Origin: Streptomyces tauricus
GTDB taxonomy: Bacteria > Actinomycetota > Actinomycetes > Streptomycetales > Streptomycetaceae
NCBI RefSeq assembly: GCF_014650955.1
Contig: NZ_BMVY01000029.1
Span: forward strand, 1-64,000
Direction: 5' to 3'
Length of the DNA stretch: 64,000 nucleotides
Shown: positions 17,603 to 25,574 of the stretch, one piece after another
Layout of the letters: the number at the start of each line of letters is the position of its first letter
Position numbering within the stretch: position 1 is the first letter of the stretch
Notes under the pieces: generated by a model
Databases searched by the model: none
Told to the model about the DNA's origin: nothing
The model's input: the letters and a program-made list of their open reading frames with translations, nothing else
Translations under genes and position numbers: made by a program

Positions 17603-18430
17603 ATGACCGAGTCCACAGCAGCAGAGTCCGAACCCGCCGCATCCGCCTCAGTCTCAGCCTCCGGCTCCGGTTCGGGCTCCGGTTCGGGCTCCGGCACCAG
17701 GCCGCCGACCATCCTTGCCACCTCCGGTGGCCACCGGGGCTGGGGTGCCCGGACCATGGTGGAGTTCGACGCGCTGGTGCATCACGCGGTCGAACTGTCG
17801 GGTGCGCACGGGCGCCGTCCCCGGGTGATGTACGTCGGTACGGCGATCGGGGACGCCGAACACTTCGCGGCGCGGATGGCCGAGGCCGCGCGGGTCGCGG
17901 GGTTCGACCTCGTGCCTCTCAACCTCTTCCCGAGGCCCAACTTCGACGACGTCGAAGGCGCCGTCCTTGAGCAGGACGTCGTGTGGGTCATGGGCGGCTC
18001 GGTGGCCAACCTTCTCGCGGTGTGGCGGGTGCACGGCCTCAACGACATCCTGCGCAGGGCCTGGCGGTCCGGAGTCGTGCTGAGCGGGGTCAGCGCGGGG
18101 TCGATCTGCTGGTTCGAGGGGGGTACGACGGACTCGTTCGGGCCTGAACTGCGGCCGGTGACCGACGCGTTGGGGTTTCTGCCGTACGGCAACGGGGTGC
18201 ACTACGACTCCGACGCGGGCCGCCGCCCCCTGATCCACGACCTCGTGGCGGACGGGACGCTTCCCACGACGCACTGCACGGACGACGGGGTGGGGCTGGT
18301 GTACCGGGGGACGGAGCTGGTGGAGGCGGTGGCGGAGGTTCCGGGGAAGGGGGCGTATGTGGTGACGCGGGACGGTGACCGGGCGGTCGAGGAGCGGGTT
18401 ACCCCGCGGCGGTTGCCGGGGGTTGGGTAG
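17603..18430 (+). CDS. Peptidase E-like (S51) protein
   Basis: A 275-residue protein of the class-I glutamine-amidotransferase-like / S51 peptidase fold. The nucleophile elbow GVSAGS places Ser164 as the nucleophile; VMYVGTA and WVMGGSVANLL are family features. S51 enzymes cleave Asp-X dipeptides or cyanophycin fragments. An N-terminal tail of about 30 residues is Ser/Gly-rich and precedes the fold start at PTILATSGG. The start is ATG 17603 with AGGA upstream. It lies 69 nt after the GntR gene and may share its transcript, but has no clear link to malonate. Confidence 0.85.
   Translation: MTESTAAESEPAASASVSASGSGSGSGSGSGTRPPTILATSGGHRGWGARTMVEFDALVHHAVELSGAHGRRPRVMYVGTAIGDAEHFAARMAEAARVAGFDLVPLNLFPRPNFDDVEGAVLEQDVVWVMGGSVANLLAVWRVHGLNDILRRAWRSGVVLSGVSAGSICWFEGGTTDSFGPELRPVTDALGFLPYGNGVHYDSDAGRRPLIHDLVADGTLPTTHCTDDGVGLVYRGTELVEAVAEVPGKGAYVVTRDGDRAVEERVTPRRLPGVG
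17663..17695 (+). repeat. 12-bp coding repeats (Gly-Ser) in the S51 gene
   Basis: About 2.7 copies of a 12-bp unit encode Gly-Ser repeats in the N-terminal tail of the peptidase E-like protein. Confidence 0.75.
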
Positions 18431-18431
18431 G

Positions 18432-18476
18432 CCCACGGGGCCCACGGGGCCCACGGGGCCCACGAGGTCCACGGGG
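18432..18476. repeat. 9-bp tandem repeats after the S51 gene
   Basis: Five copies of CCCACGGGG-type units, the last two imperfect, directly follow the stop of the S51 gene. They are noncoding. Confidence 0.75.
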
Positions 18477-18514
18477 GTGGGGGTGCGGGGTGTTCGGCGG
18501 GTGCGGGCGGTGGG

Positions 18515-18570
18515 GGCTGGCCGCGCCGTTCCCCGCGCCCCTAAAAGATTGCGCCGTTCCCCGTGCCCCT
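18515..18570. repeat. Two copies of the dispersed GTTCCCCGCGCCCC element
   Basis: Two head-to-tail copies (18515-18542 and 18547-18570) separate the convergent S51 and MerR-PP2C genes. The second overlaps the stop of the MerR-PP2C gene. Confidence 0.75.
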
Positions 18571-19679
18571 TATATGGGTGGTCGGGGTGTTGTTGTTATG
18601 TGTGCGACCACGCAGCTCACGTTGTCCGGGGCGCCGGCTTTGTTTGCCTTGGTGATCAGGGTGTGGGTTGCCTCGGAGGGGGTTGTGGATGTTTTGAGGG
18701 TCTGTTTCATGACGTCCTCGGGGACTGTTGTCGAGAGGCCGTCCGAGCACAGGAGGTAGCGGTCGCCGGGGCGGGCGTCGTGGAGGCGGATGTCGGGGGG
18801 CGCTGCGCCGGTGCCCGTCAGGGCTTTCGCGAGCAGCGTGCGCTGGGGGTGGGACGTGGCCTCCTCCGGAGTCAGGCGGCCCTCGTCGAGCAGCGACTGG
18901 ACCACCGTGTGGTCGTGGGTGATCCGGAAGAGTTCGCCGTCGCGGAGGAGGTAGGCGCGCGAGTCGCCGATGTGCACCAACGCCAGTTGTGAGCCCGTCC
19001 ACACCATCGCGGTGAGGGTCGTGCCGGTCTCCGGGTCCGTCGGGCCCGCCACCTCCCGCACCGCGTCCGTGGCGCCCTGGACCGCGTCCTCCAGGAGGTT
19101 GAGGACGCTTCCGGCGGCCAGCGGTTCGGCGTCCAGGAACTTCAGGGCCTCCACGGCGGCGCCGCTCGCGGGCGCGCCCCCGGATCCGAAGCCGTCCGCG
19201 ACCGCCAGGACGCGCGTGCCCGCGTACGCCGTGTCCTGGTTGGCGGGGCGGACCCGGCCGGTGTCGGAGAGGGCGGCGTACCGCAGTTCCAGCGAGGGGG
19301 TGGGTGCAGGGGTGTCGGGAGTGCCAGGGGGCATGGTGGTCTCCTTGCTCGGGAGAGAGGGCGTGAGGTGGGTCACCAGGAAGGACGCCAGGTCTCGGCG
19401 TGTGGCCGTCTCCCTCTCGATCCGCGACCAGAACGCTCGGATCTCCCGTGCGGCGGACGCCGGTTCCAGGGTGCTGACCTCGCGGATCTCGGCCAGCGGC
19501 ATGCCGAGGCGGCGCAGCCACGCCACCAGGCGTGCCTGCTCCAGTTGCTCCGGCGCGTAGTAGCGGTAGCCCGTCTCCGGGTCCACCCGCGCGGGACGCA
19601 GCAGCTCCAGCTCGTCGTACAGCCGGAGTGCCTTCGGCGACAGTCGGCATGCCTTCGAGAAGGCCCCGATCGTCATCAT
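18570..19679 (-). CDS. MerR-type DNA-binding domain fused to PP2C phosphatase
   Basis: A 369-residue fusion. Residues 1-115 are a MerR regulator (MMTIGAFSKACRLSPKALRLYDELELL, then the coiled-coil helix). After a Pro/Thr-rich linker, residues 135-369 are a PP2C Ser/Thr phosphatase with its metal-binding motifs: RPANQDTAYAG, VADGFGSGG, HIGDSRAYLLRDGE, LLCSDGLS and PDNVSCVV. A MerR head normally bends promoter DNA in response to a ligand; here the sensor part is replaced by a phosphatase. The ATG at 19679 follows GGGAGGA. A MerR-type dyad lies upstream, so it may control itself. It could link dephosphorylation to transcription; this is inference. Confidence 0.88.
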   Translation of the reverse strand: MMTIGAFSKACRLSPKALRLYDELELLRPARVDPETGYRYYAPEQLEQARLVAWLRRLGMPLAEIREVSTLEPASAAREIRAFWSRIERETATRRDLASFLVTHLTPSLPSKETTMPPGTPDTPAPTPSLELRYAALSDTGRVRPANQDTAYAGTRVLAVADGFGSGGAPASGAAVEALKFLDAEPLAAGSVLNLLEDAVQGATDAVREVAGPTDPETGTTLTAMVWTGSQLALVHIGDSRAYLLRDGELFRITHDHTVVQSLLDEGRLTPEEATSHPQRTLLAKALTGTGAAPPDIRLHDARPGDRYLLCSDGLSTTVPEDVMKQTLKTSTTPSEATHTLITKANKAGAPDNVSCVVAHITTTPRPPI

Positions 19680-19702
19680 GGCGTTCCTCCCTTTCGACAC
19701 CG

Positions 19703-19733
19703 ATGGTGTGGTCTCACCGAAGGTGAAGGTCAA
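19703..19733 (-). promoter_or_regulatory. MerR-type promoter with 19-bp spacer
   Basis: On the minus strand TTGACC (19733-19728) and CACCAT (19708-19703) are 19 bp apart, the overlong spacing typical of MerR-controlled promoters. The spacer holds the dyad TCACC-N3-GGTGA (19714-19726). It lies directly upstream of the MerR-PP2C start. Confidence 0.5.
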
Positions 19734-19825
19734 GCGGCCCTCTAATTCCCGTGCCGCTCCGTGGGGCGGTTGTTAGCCTGCGACCGGTATTACCGGAGTC
19801 GGTCCATCTTCTGAGGAGCCCCCCC

Positions 19826-20710
19826 GTGGCACGCACCACACCCCGCATCGCCCTGGTCACCTGCCAGGAGGTACGGGACACCGGGTACGACCGTGATCTG
19901 CCCGTCCTCGCGGACGCGGTGCGGGAGGCCGGGGCGGACGTCGCCGTCGTGTGCTGGGACGACCCCGACGTCGAGTGGGGCGGTTTCGACCTCGTCCTGA
20001 TCCGCTCCACCTGGGACTACAGCTGGCGGGCCGCCGAGTTCCTGGCGTGGGCCGACCGGTGCGGCGCCGCGACGACGCTCGCCAACCCGCCGGAGGTCGT
20101 GCGGTGGAACGCCGACAAGCGGTACCTGGGCGACCTGGCCGCCGCCGGTGTGCCCGTCGTCGACACCCGCTACCTCGCTCCCGGCGACCCGGCCGACCTG
20201 CCCGGCGACCGCGAGTACGTCGTCAAGCCGACCTCGGGGGCCGGGGCCCGGTACGCGGCCCGCTACACCCCCGACGAGCACGACACCGCCGTACGGCAGC
20301 TGGAGCGGATGCACGCCGAAGGGCTGACCGCGATCGTGCAGCCGTACGTGCGGAGCATCGACACGGCTGGTGAGAGGGCCCTGCAGTTCTTCGGGGGGCG
20401 TTTTCTCCACGCCATCCGCAAGGGGGCCGTCCTCGAATCCGGCACCGCCTTCGACGACAAGAAGGTCCCGCACCCGAACCTGCGCGCCTGGCAGCCGAGC
20501 CCCGCCGAACTCGCCGTTGCCGAGCGGGCGTTGGCCGCCGTGCCTGGTGCGCCGGAGCTGCTCTACGCCCGCGTGGACCTGGTGGACGGCGACGACGGGG
20601 CGCCCCGCGTCATGGAGCTGGAACTCGTCGAGCCCAATCTCTTCCTCTTCCTGCACGAGGACTCGGTGCCGGTCGTCGCCCGGGCCGTCGTCGAGGCCGC
20701 CGCCCGCTGA
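19826..20710 (+). CDS. ATP-grasp family ligase, substrate unknown
   Basis: A 294-residue ATP-grasp enzyme. The start is a GTG at 19826 with GAGGAG 8 nt upstream. Features include LVTCQEVRDTGYDRDLP at the N-terminus, the ATP-binding segment REYVVKPTSGAGARYAARY, and the metal-binding end RVDLVDGDDGAPRVMELELVEPNLFL. It looks like the RimK/cycloserine-synthesis group of carboxylate-amine ligases. It stands alone on the plus strand, divergent from the MerR-PP2C gene and convergent with the envelope operon, so the context gives no substrate. Confidence 0.82.
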   Translation: MARTTPRIALVTCQEVRDTGYDRDLPVLADAVREAGADVAVVCWDDPDVEWGGFDLVLIRSTWDYSWRAAEFLAWADRCGAATTLANPPEVVRWNADKRYLGDLAAAGVPVVDTRYLAPGDPADLPGDREYVVKPTSGAGARYAARYTPDEHDTAVRQLERMHAEGLTAIVQPYVRSIDTAGERALQFFGGRFLHAIRKGAVLESGTAFDDKKVPHPNLRAWQPSPAELAVAERALAAVPGAPELLYARVDLVDGDDGAPRVMELELVEPNLFLFLHEDSVPVVARAVVEAAAR

Positions 20711-20741
20711 CGAGCCGGAAGGCCCCGGGTCCCGCGGGTCC

Positions 20742-21398
20742 TCAGCGGAGCGCCACGCGCTGCAGCAGCCCCCAGGTGAACTCCGCCACGCAGTCCCGCC
20801 GTACGCCGTCCGGGCCGCCAGTGCCACCCGTGCCGTCCGTGCCGTCCGTGCCTTCCGTGCCACCAGGGCCCTCCGGTGCCGTGAACGCGAGTCCCCAGCG
20901 CGTCGGCGCCGAGCCCTCCAGCGGTCTGGCCGGGGCGAAGGCGCGGGCGGCCTCGTCGACCGTGCACGACCACGGCGTCAGGTCGGACAGCGACCGCAGC
21001 TCCGGGGCGGGGGCACCCGGCGCGCGGACCAGCCACTCGTTCCAGGCCACCCCGCCCGGCGCCACCAGCACCTCGAAGCGCAGGTCCGGCCAGAGGGGTA
21101 CCGGCCACAGGTACGCCTCGCAGGACAGATCGCCGATCCGCCGGGGCGTCACCGACTCCGGGTCGCCCAGGATCGAGCGGTAGCGAGTGACCGCGCCCCG
21201 GCTTCTCGGCGCGTGCCGCATCGCCTGCCAGCGCCGGTTGGCCTCGCGCATCTCGGCGACTGAGGCGCCCAGCGTGTGGCGGGCGTCCTCCACGAGGTCC
21301 GGATTGTGGTCGGCCATACGGCGCAGCAGGACGAGCTGGAAGTCGAGCGGGGTGAACGGTCCGGCGCTAGCCGGCTTGGCGGGAGGCATGCCTCCCAT
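20742..21398 (-). CDS. Hypothetical protein, last gene of envelope operon
   Basis: A 218-residue protein I do not recognise. The N-terminal 60 residues look helical (FQLVLLRRMADHNPDLVEDARHTLGASV), the middle is beta-rich and Trp-rich, and a Gly/Thr/Asp repeat (GGTEGTDGTDGTGG) precedes a short conserved-looking end. No signal peptide or membrane segment is seen. Its start lies 32 nt inside the FkbM-type gene, so it is probably translated from the same message. An ATG at 21389 is an alternative start. Confidence 0.6.
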   Translation of the reverse strand: MGGMPPAKPASAGPFTPLDFQLVLLRRMADHNPDLVEDARHTLGASVAEMREANRRWQAMRHAPRSRGAVTRYRSILGDPESVTPRRIGDLSCEAYLWPVPLWPDLRFEVLVAPGGVAWNEWLVRAPGAPAPELRSLSDLTPWSCTVDEAARAFAPARPLEGSAPTRWGLAFTAPEGPGGTEGTDGTDGTGGTGGPDGVRRDCVAEFTWGLLQRVALR

Positions 21399-22194
21399 CG
21401 TGGCCCACCTGCCGCGCGTGCCGCCCGCCCGGGCACCGGCCGTCGGGGAGGAAGAGCACCGAGTTCACGTACCGGACGTATCCCGGGCCCCGGAACAGCA
21501 CCCGGCGCAGCAGGCCCTGCGAGACCACGTGGGAGGCGCGCGCCTGGTGGGCCTCCAGGTCGAAGGAGGACAGCGGCAGCCAGGTGTCACCGGGCAGCAC
21601 CCAGCCCTCGTACCCCCGCTCGGCGAGGTGGGAGACGACCGTGTCGATGGGCTGGATGCGGGCCTCCAGCTCGATGAACAGGGCCGGGCGGTCACGGGTG
21701 AGGAGGGTGCCCGCCCCGCGCAGCACCGCGAGTTCGCTGCCGTCCACGTCGATCTTGATGAAGCCGACGTCGTGGAGGTTCAGGCTGTCCAGGGTGAGGC
21801 AGGGGACGTCCAGGGCGCGGGCGTGGATGTCCCGCCGGACCAGGGAGGAGACGCCCCGGTCGCCCTGGTCGCCGGGCGGCAGCCACAGACGGGCCGTGCC
21901 GGACCGGTCGCTCGCGGCGGCGCGGACGACCTGTACGTTCCCGGGCGTCGCGGCGGTGATCAGCCGGGCCAGATGCGGGACCGGTTCGACCGTCACCACG
22001 CGGCGGGCCCGGGCCGACAGACGGCGGGTCCAGGGGCCGTACCAGCCGCCCACGTCCACCGCGGTCCTGCAGTCGGGCGGGCAGAGCTCGCCGAGCCGGG
22101 CCAGTTCGGGCTCGAAGCGCGGATAGACGAACCGGGCGGCCGAGGCGACCAGCCGTACCGGCACGAAGGGGGCCAGACGGGCTGCCAGGGTCAT
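21367..22194 (-). CDS. FkbM-type SAM-dependent methyltransferase
   Basis: A 275-residue methyltransferase. The SAM site is VDVGGWYGPWTRRLS, followed by VEPVPHLARL and the FkbM-type block FIKIDVDGSELAVLRGAG. FkbM-family enzymes usually methylate oxygen on sugars or natural products. It overlaps the upstream Trm112-like gene by 4 nt (ATGA) and the next gene by 32 nt. Together with two other methyltransferases in the operon it suggests a methylated glycan or lipid product. Confidence 0.85.
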   Translation of the reverse strand: MTLAARLAPFVPVRLVASAARFVYPRFEPELARLGELCPPDCRTAVDVGGWYGPWTRRLSARARRVVTVEPVPHLARLITAATPGNVQVVRAAASDRSGTARLWLPPGDQGDRGVSSLVRRDIHARALDVPCLTLDSLNLHDVGFIKIDVDGSELAVLRGAGTLLTRDRPALFIELEARIQPIDTVVSHLAERGYEGWVLPGDTWLPLSSFDLEAHQARASHVVSQGLLRRVLFRGPGYVRYVNSVLFLPDGRCPGGRHARQVGHDGRHASRQAG

Positions 22195-22520
22195 GGCGTC
22201 ATCGACCCCGGCTTCCGGGGCCCGCCGCTGGAGCCGCTGAGGTCGCCGCGGGAGCCGTCGAGGTCGTCGCCCCCGGTGATCCGCAGCAGCAGGTCCTCGT
22301 GCTCGTCGTCCGTCACCTGCTCGCCGGAGGACGGGAGGAGCTGCGGGATGCCGTCCACGATCGGATAGCGGCGCCGCAGCCGAGGGTTGTAGAGAGCGGC
22401 CTCGGTGCCCTCGGCGGCCTCAGGGTCCCGCGTACTCCCCGTCTCCTTTCCGAGGAGATGCAGCGGTCCCTTGTCCAGCGGGCACGCCAGTATCTTCAGC
22501 AGCGGGTCGTCCGGGTTCAT
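22191..22520 (-). CDS. Trm112-like small protein
   Basis: A 109-residue protein. The start LLKILACPLDKGPLHLL and the block LYNPRLRRRYPIVDGIPQLLP match the Trm112/YcaR group. Only one cysteine (Cys13) of the usual zinc site remains. In eukaryotes and archaea Trm112 activates methyltransferases. Here it is directly coupled to an FkbM-type methyltransferase (4-nt overlap). An acidic, Gly/Ser-rich tail follows the core. It also overlaps the end of the upstream membrane-protein gene by 101 nt in another frame. Confidence 0.82.
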   Translation of the reverse strand: MNPDDPLLKILACPLDKGPLHLLGKETGSTRDPEAAEGTEAALYNPRLRRRYPIVDGIPQLLPSSGEQVTDDEHEDLLLRITGGDDLDGSRGDLSGSSGGPRKPGSMTP

Positions 22521-23439
22521 GGCTGGTCAACTCCCTTGTGGGGGATAAGGGTTGTGGTGTGGGCGGTGGGTCGTGCTTGGGCATCGCGAGGAGTACGGAG
22601 ACCGCCAGCGCCGTACCGCCGATCCGCAGCGCCAGCCGCAGCGGATCCTCGGGCAGCGCCTCGCCGAACGAGACCGTGCCGAGGACCGCCGTGAACAGGC
22701 AGGTCACCGTCGTGCAGACCGGCACGATCAGCGAGGCCCGGCAGCGCTGCAGCGCCGCCTGTGACATGACGAGGCCGAACACCCCGGTGAAGACCAGGAG
22801 ATACGGGTACGGGGAGCGCAGCACGCCCAGCACCGCGCCGCCGAACCCGCTCCCGGTGAGGTGGTTCGACACGCCCTTGATGGCCAGCGAACTGACCCCG
22901 TACAGCAGGCCCACCGCCACGCCGTACTCGACACCCGTCGTCGGCATGCGGTGCCGGTGGCGGGCGCGGCGCTCGGCCGACGAGTACAGCCAGACACCCA
23001 GCGCCAGCGACGGTACGCAGACCAGCAGGATCAGCGGGGCGGGGGCGCTGCGGCTGACCGTGTCGGAGCCCTCCTTCAGGGACAGCACCACCATCAGGAG
23101 CGCGAGGAGGATCGCCCCGAGCGCGTACCGCTCACGGCCGGAGGTCTCCTCGCCGAGCAGGACCGAGGAGAGCAGGACGAGGATGACGAGCCCGGAGACG
23201 AAGATGCCCTGCGCGGCGGCGATCGGCAGGGTGCGGTAGACGACGAGCTGCGCGCCGAAGCCCGACGCCAGGGCGAGGGACCCGCCGATCCACAGCCAGC
23301 TGCCGAGGACCAGCCGCAGCAGCCGGGCGGGCCGGCGGACGCTCACCTCGGGCAGCGACGACAACGCCCGTTTCTCCAGGACGAATCCCGCGCTGTAGAG
23401 CACGTTCGCCAGCAGTGCAGCGGCCACCCCCCACCACAT
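22420..23439 (-). CDS. DMT-type multispan membrane protein
   Basis: A 339-residue membrane protein with about nine to ten hydrophobic helices, from MWWGVAAALLANVLYSAGFVLEKRALSSLP to IGGTALAVSVLLAMP. It is shaped like EamA/DMT transporters. About 55 hydrophilic residues follow the last helix, and their coding region overlaps the Trm112-like gene by 101 nt. That long overlap is unusual: either the tail is real, or an indel has moved the stop. It lies 3 nt after the upstream methyltransferase stop. It may move a lipid or a sugar-linked lipid across the membrane; this is inferred. Confidence 0.8.
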   Translation of the reverse strand: MWWGVAAALLANVLYSAGFVLEKRALSSLPEVSVRRPARLLRLVLGSWLWIGGSLALASGFGAQLVVYRTLPIAAAQGIFVSGLVILVLLSSVLLGEETSGRERYALGAILLALLMVVLSLKEGSDTVSRSAPAPLILLVCVPSLALGVWLYSSAERRARHRHRMPTTGVEYGVAVGLLYGVSSLAIKGVSNHLTGSGFGGAVLGVLRSPYPYLLVFTGVFGLVMSQAALQRCRASLIVPVCTTVTCLFTAVLGTVSFGEALPEDPLRLALRIGGTALAVSVLLAMPKHDPPPTPQPLSPTRELTSHEPGRPAAEDTGVPAGQGTAASPRKGDGEYAGP

Positions 23440-23442
23440 GGT

Positions 23443-24201
23443 CTACGTCCTTCGCGCGTGCAGGAGGAGGATCGAGGCCGTCGACGGGACACGGCACGCG
23501 AGGCGGTCCAGCGGGCGCAGCGGCCGCGGTACGCCATGGAAGGGCGCACCCCGCAGCCGTACGACCTCGAAGCCCGACGCGGTCACGAACTCCCGTAGGG
23601 CGCGGGGGGTGTAGAGCCGCAGATGGCCCACCACCTCCTTGCCGGGGCGGCCGTGGATCGCGCGCAGGCTCACCTCGGAGAAGACGGGCTGGACACCGGC
23701 GAGGAGCAGGGCCCGGTTGTACCAGGCGGCCAAGTTGGGTGTGGAGAGCATGAGATGACCTCCGGGGCGCAGGATCCGGTGGATCTCGTCGAGCGCCGCG
23801 TCCGGGTCGACGAGGTGTTCCACGACCTCGCTGAACAGGACGGCGTCGGCACTGGCGGACCTGAACGGCAGTCCGCCGTCGGTGAGTTCGCCGCGTACGG
23901 CGTACGGGAGCCGGGCGTGGGCACGTCTGAGGGCGTCCTGGGACCAGTCGACGCCGACGATACGGTGACCGGCGAGCAGCGGTGCGGCCGTCGCGGCGGC
24001 GGTGCCGTCGCCGCAGCCGATGTCCAGGACCGTACGCGGGCCGGAGGTGGCCGGGCCGAGTGCGTCCGCGAGCATCCGGGCCTGCCGCAGACTGCGGGGC
24101 GTGCCGGAGGCGACCGGGACGGCCGGGTCCTCGTAGAAGTCCCGCAGTCCGTGCGGTCCGTGCGGTCCGTGGGTCGGCCTGCGGGGTGGGGCCGTGGTCA
24201 T
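23443..24201 (-). CDS. Class I SAM-dependent methyltransferase
   Basis: A 252-residue methyltransferase. Motif I is VLDIGCGDGTAAATAAPLL, followed by GVDWSQDAL, LFSEVVEHLVDPDAALDEI and LRPGGHLMLSTPN, all standard for UbiE/Methyltransf_11 enzymes. The start is the ATG at 24201, which overlaps the condensation-protein stop by 4 nt; the open frame continues far upstream but has no support there. The product is unknown. As one of three methyltransferases in the operon it probably acts on the glycan or lipid made here. Confidence 0.87.
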   Translation of the reverse strand: MTTAPPRRPTHGPHGPHGLRDFYEDPAVPVASGTPRSLRQARMLADALGPATSGPRTVLDIGCGDGTAAATAAPLLAGHRIVGVDWSQDALRRAHARLPYAVRGELTDGGLPFRSASADAVLFSEVVEHLVDPDAALDEIHRILRPGGHLMLSTPNLAAWYNRALLLAGVQPVFSEVSLRAIHGRPGKEVVGHLRLYTPRALREFVTASGFEVVRLRGAPFHGVPRPLRPLDRLACRVPSTASILLLHARRT

Positions 24202-25574
24202 GGGGTACTCCCCGGGTGGCGTCCTGAGTGACGATCCGTGGCGCGTTCCGTGGCGTGTTCCGTCGCGTGCAGGTAGTGCTCGAAGAGGTCTCGCAGGTGG
24301 CTGCCGTCGCCGTGGCTCAGCAGGGCGCGGGACCAGCGGAGCGCCACGTGCAGGCGGCCCGCCGTGGCGGCCGTCGTCACCGTCAGCCCGCGCGGCATCC
24401 GGGCCGGCGCCGAGAACCACACGGCGTGCGCCCGCCCGGCCTCCTCCCCGAAGTCCAGGGCGTACGGAACGCGGCCGATGTTGCTCAGCAGCGTGGTCGA
24501 CGTCCACGGCCCGGCGGCTCTGCGCAGGCCCCTGGTGAACGCGGCCCGCCAGGCGACGGGCACCACCGGGGCCGTCAACAGGGAGGCGCCGCGGCCCAGT
24601 TGGGGGCGTGGCTGCGCCTTGAGGGCGCGGGTGCGGTCCGCCGTGCGGCGCAGCAGCGCGGCCATGTCCGAGGCGTCCAGCTCCTCGGGGGCGAAGGGGA
24701 CCTCGACGAGCCGTGTGCCGTTGCCGATCGGCATGTCCGTGCCGCGCGGGCGGTCGTCCACCGGCATCGTGATGCGCAGCGGACGCGGCCGGGCCCCGTG
24801 CTCCCGGTTCCAGTGCGCGATCATCAGCGCGGTGGCGGCCATCAGCTGGTCGTTCACGGTGTACGGGGAGCCCTTGGGCCGCCGCGGGACGCTCAGCTCG
24901 GTGACGAGCATGCCGTTGCCGTGGTGCTGGGGAGGTTCCGGGGTGCCGTGCGCGACCCGGGCGGGCGGTGCCCAGGATGAGGGGGTGTCGGTGGCGCGCG
25001 GGGCCTCGGCCGTCGTGTCGCGGGTCGGGGGCGCGGCCGGGGAGTTGTCCCGGCCGCCGTACAGCTCCGCCGCGGTCGCCAGGACCCGCAGACAGGCCGG
25101 GCCGTCGAGAGCTGTGTGGTTGATGGTGAGGAACAGGACCGTGCCGTCGGCCGCCGGGTCCCGGACCATCTCCAGCCGGATCGGCGGCGCGGCCGAGAGC
25201 GGCGGGGCGTCGCGCAGCGCCCGGTCCCGGGCGTGCTTCAGCGCGTCCCGGTCGGGCGCCGGGAACAGGACCGCCTCCACATCGGCCGCGGGGGTCAGCT
25301 CCCACTCGTACCGCCTCCCGTACCAGGGGCGCGCCGCCTCGCGCATCAGGATGCGGGGGTGGCGGTGCAGGGCCCCGGCGAACGCGGCGCGCAGGCGGTC
25401 CGGGTCGAGGTGGCCCGGCAGGTGGACCTCGATGTGGACGGTCTCCGGTTCCTCCTCCTGGAGGCAGTGCCGGGCGACCTCGTCCACCACGGGGAACGGG
25501 ATGCGGGCGGGTGGCCCCGCCGGGCCGCCGGGGCCGTCGGTGCCGTCGCGTGCGGGGTGGTCCAGCGCGGTCAT
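24198..25574 (-). CDS. Condensation-domain (CoA-dependent acyltransferase fold) protein
   Basis: A 458-residue protein of the BAHD/condensation superfamily. The HHxxxDG motif appears as INHTALDG, with His153 and Asp157 kept and the first His replaced by Asn. A second family signature lies near TVNDQLMAATALMIAHW. No adenylation or carrier domain is attached, so it is a free-standing acyltransferase, like the mycobacterial Pap enzymes that acylate sugars in envelope lipids. It overlaps both neighbours by 4 nt. I infer that it acylates a sugar product of this operon; the acyl donor is unknown. Confidence 0.83.
   Translation of the reverse strand: MTALDHPARDGTDGPGGPAGPPARIPFPVVDEVARHCLQEEEPETVHIEVHLPGHLDPDRLRAAFAGALHRHPRILMREAARPWYGRRYEWELTPAADVEAVLFPAPDRDALKHARDRALRDAPPLSAAPPIRLEMVRDPAADGTVLFLTINHTALDGPACLRVLATAAELYGGRDNSPAAPPTRDTTAEAPRATDTPSSWAPPARVAHGTPEPPQHHGNGMLVTELSVPRRPKGSPYTVNDQLMAATALMIAHWNREHGARPRPLRITMPVDDRPRGTDMPIGNGTRLVEVPFAPEELDASDMAALLRRTADRTRALKAQPRPQLGRGASLLTAPVVPVAWRAAFTRGLRRAAGPWTSTTLLSNIGRVPYALDFGEEAGRAHAVWFSAPARMPRGLTVTTAATAGRLHVALRWSRALLSHGDGSHLRDLFEHYLHATEHATERATDRHSGRHPGSTP

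Noticed and set aside
18432-18476. Possible CRISPR-like repeat array
   Set aside because: The units are 9 bp with no spacers; it is a simple tandem repeat.
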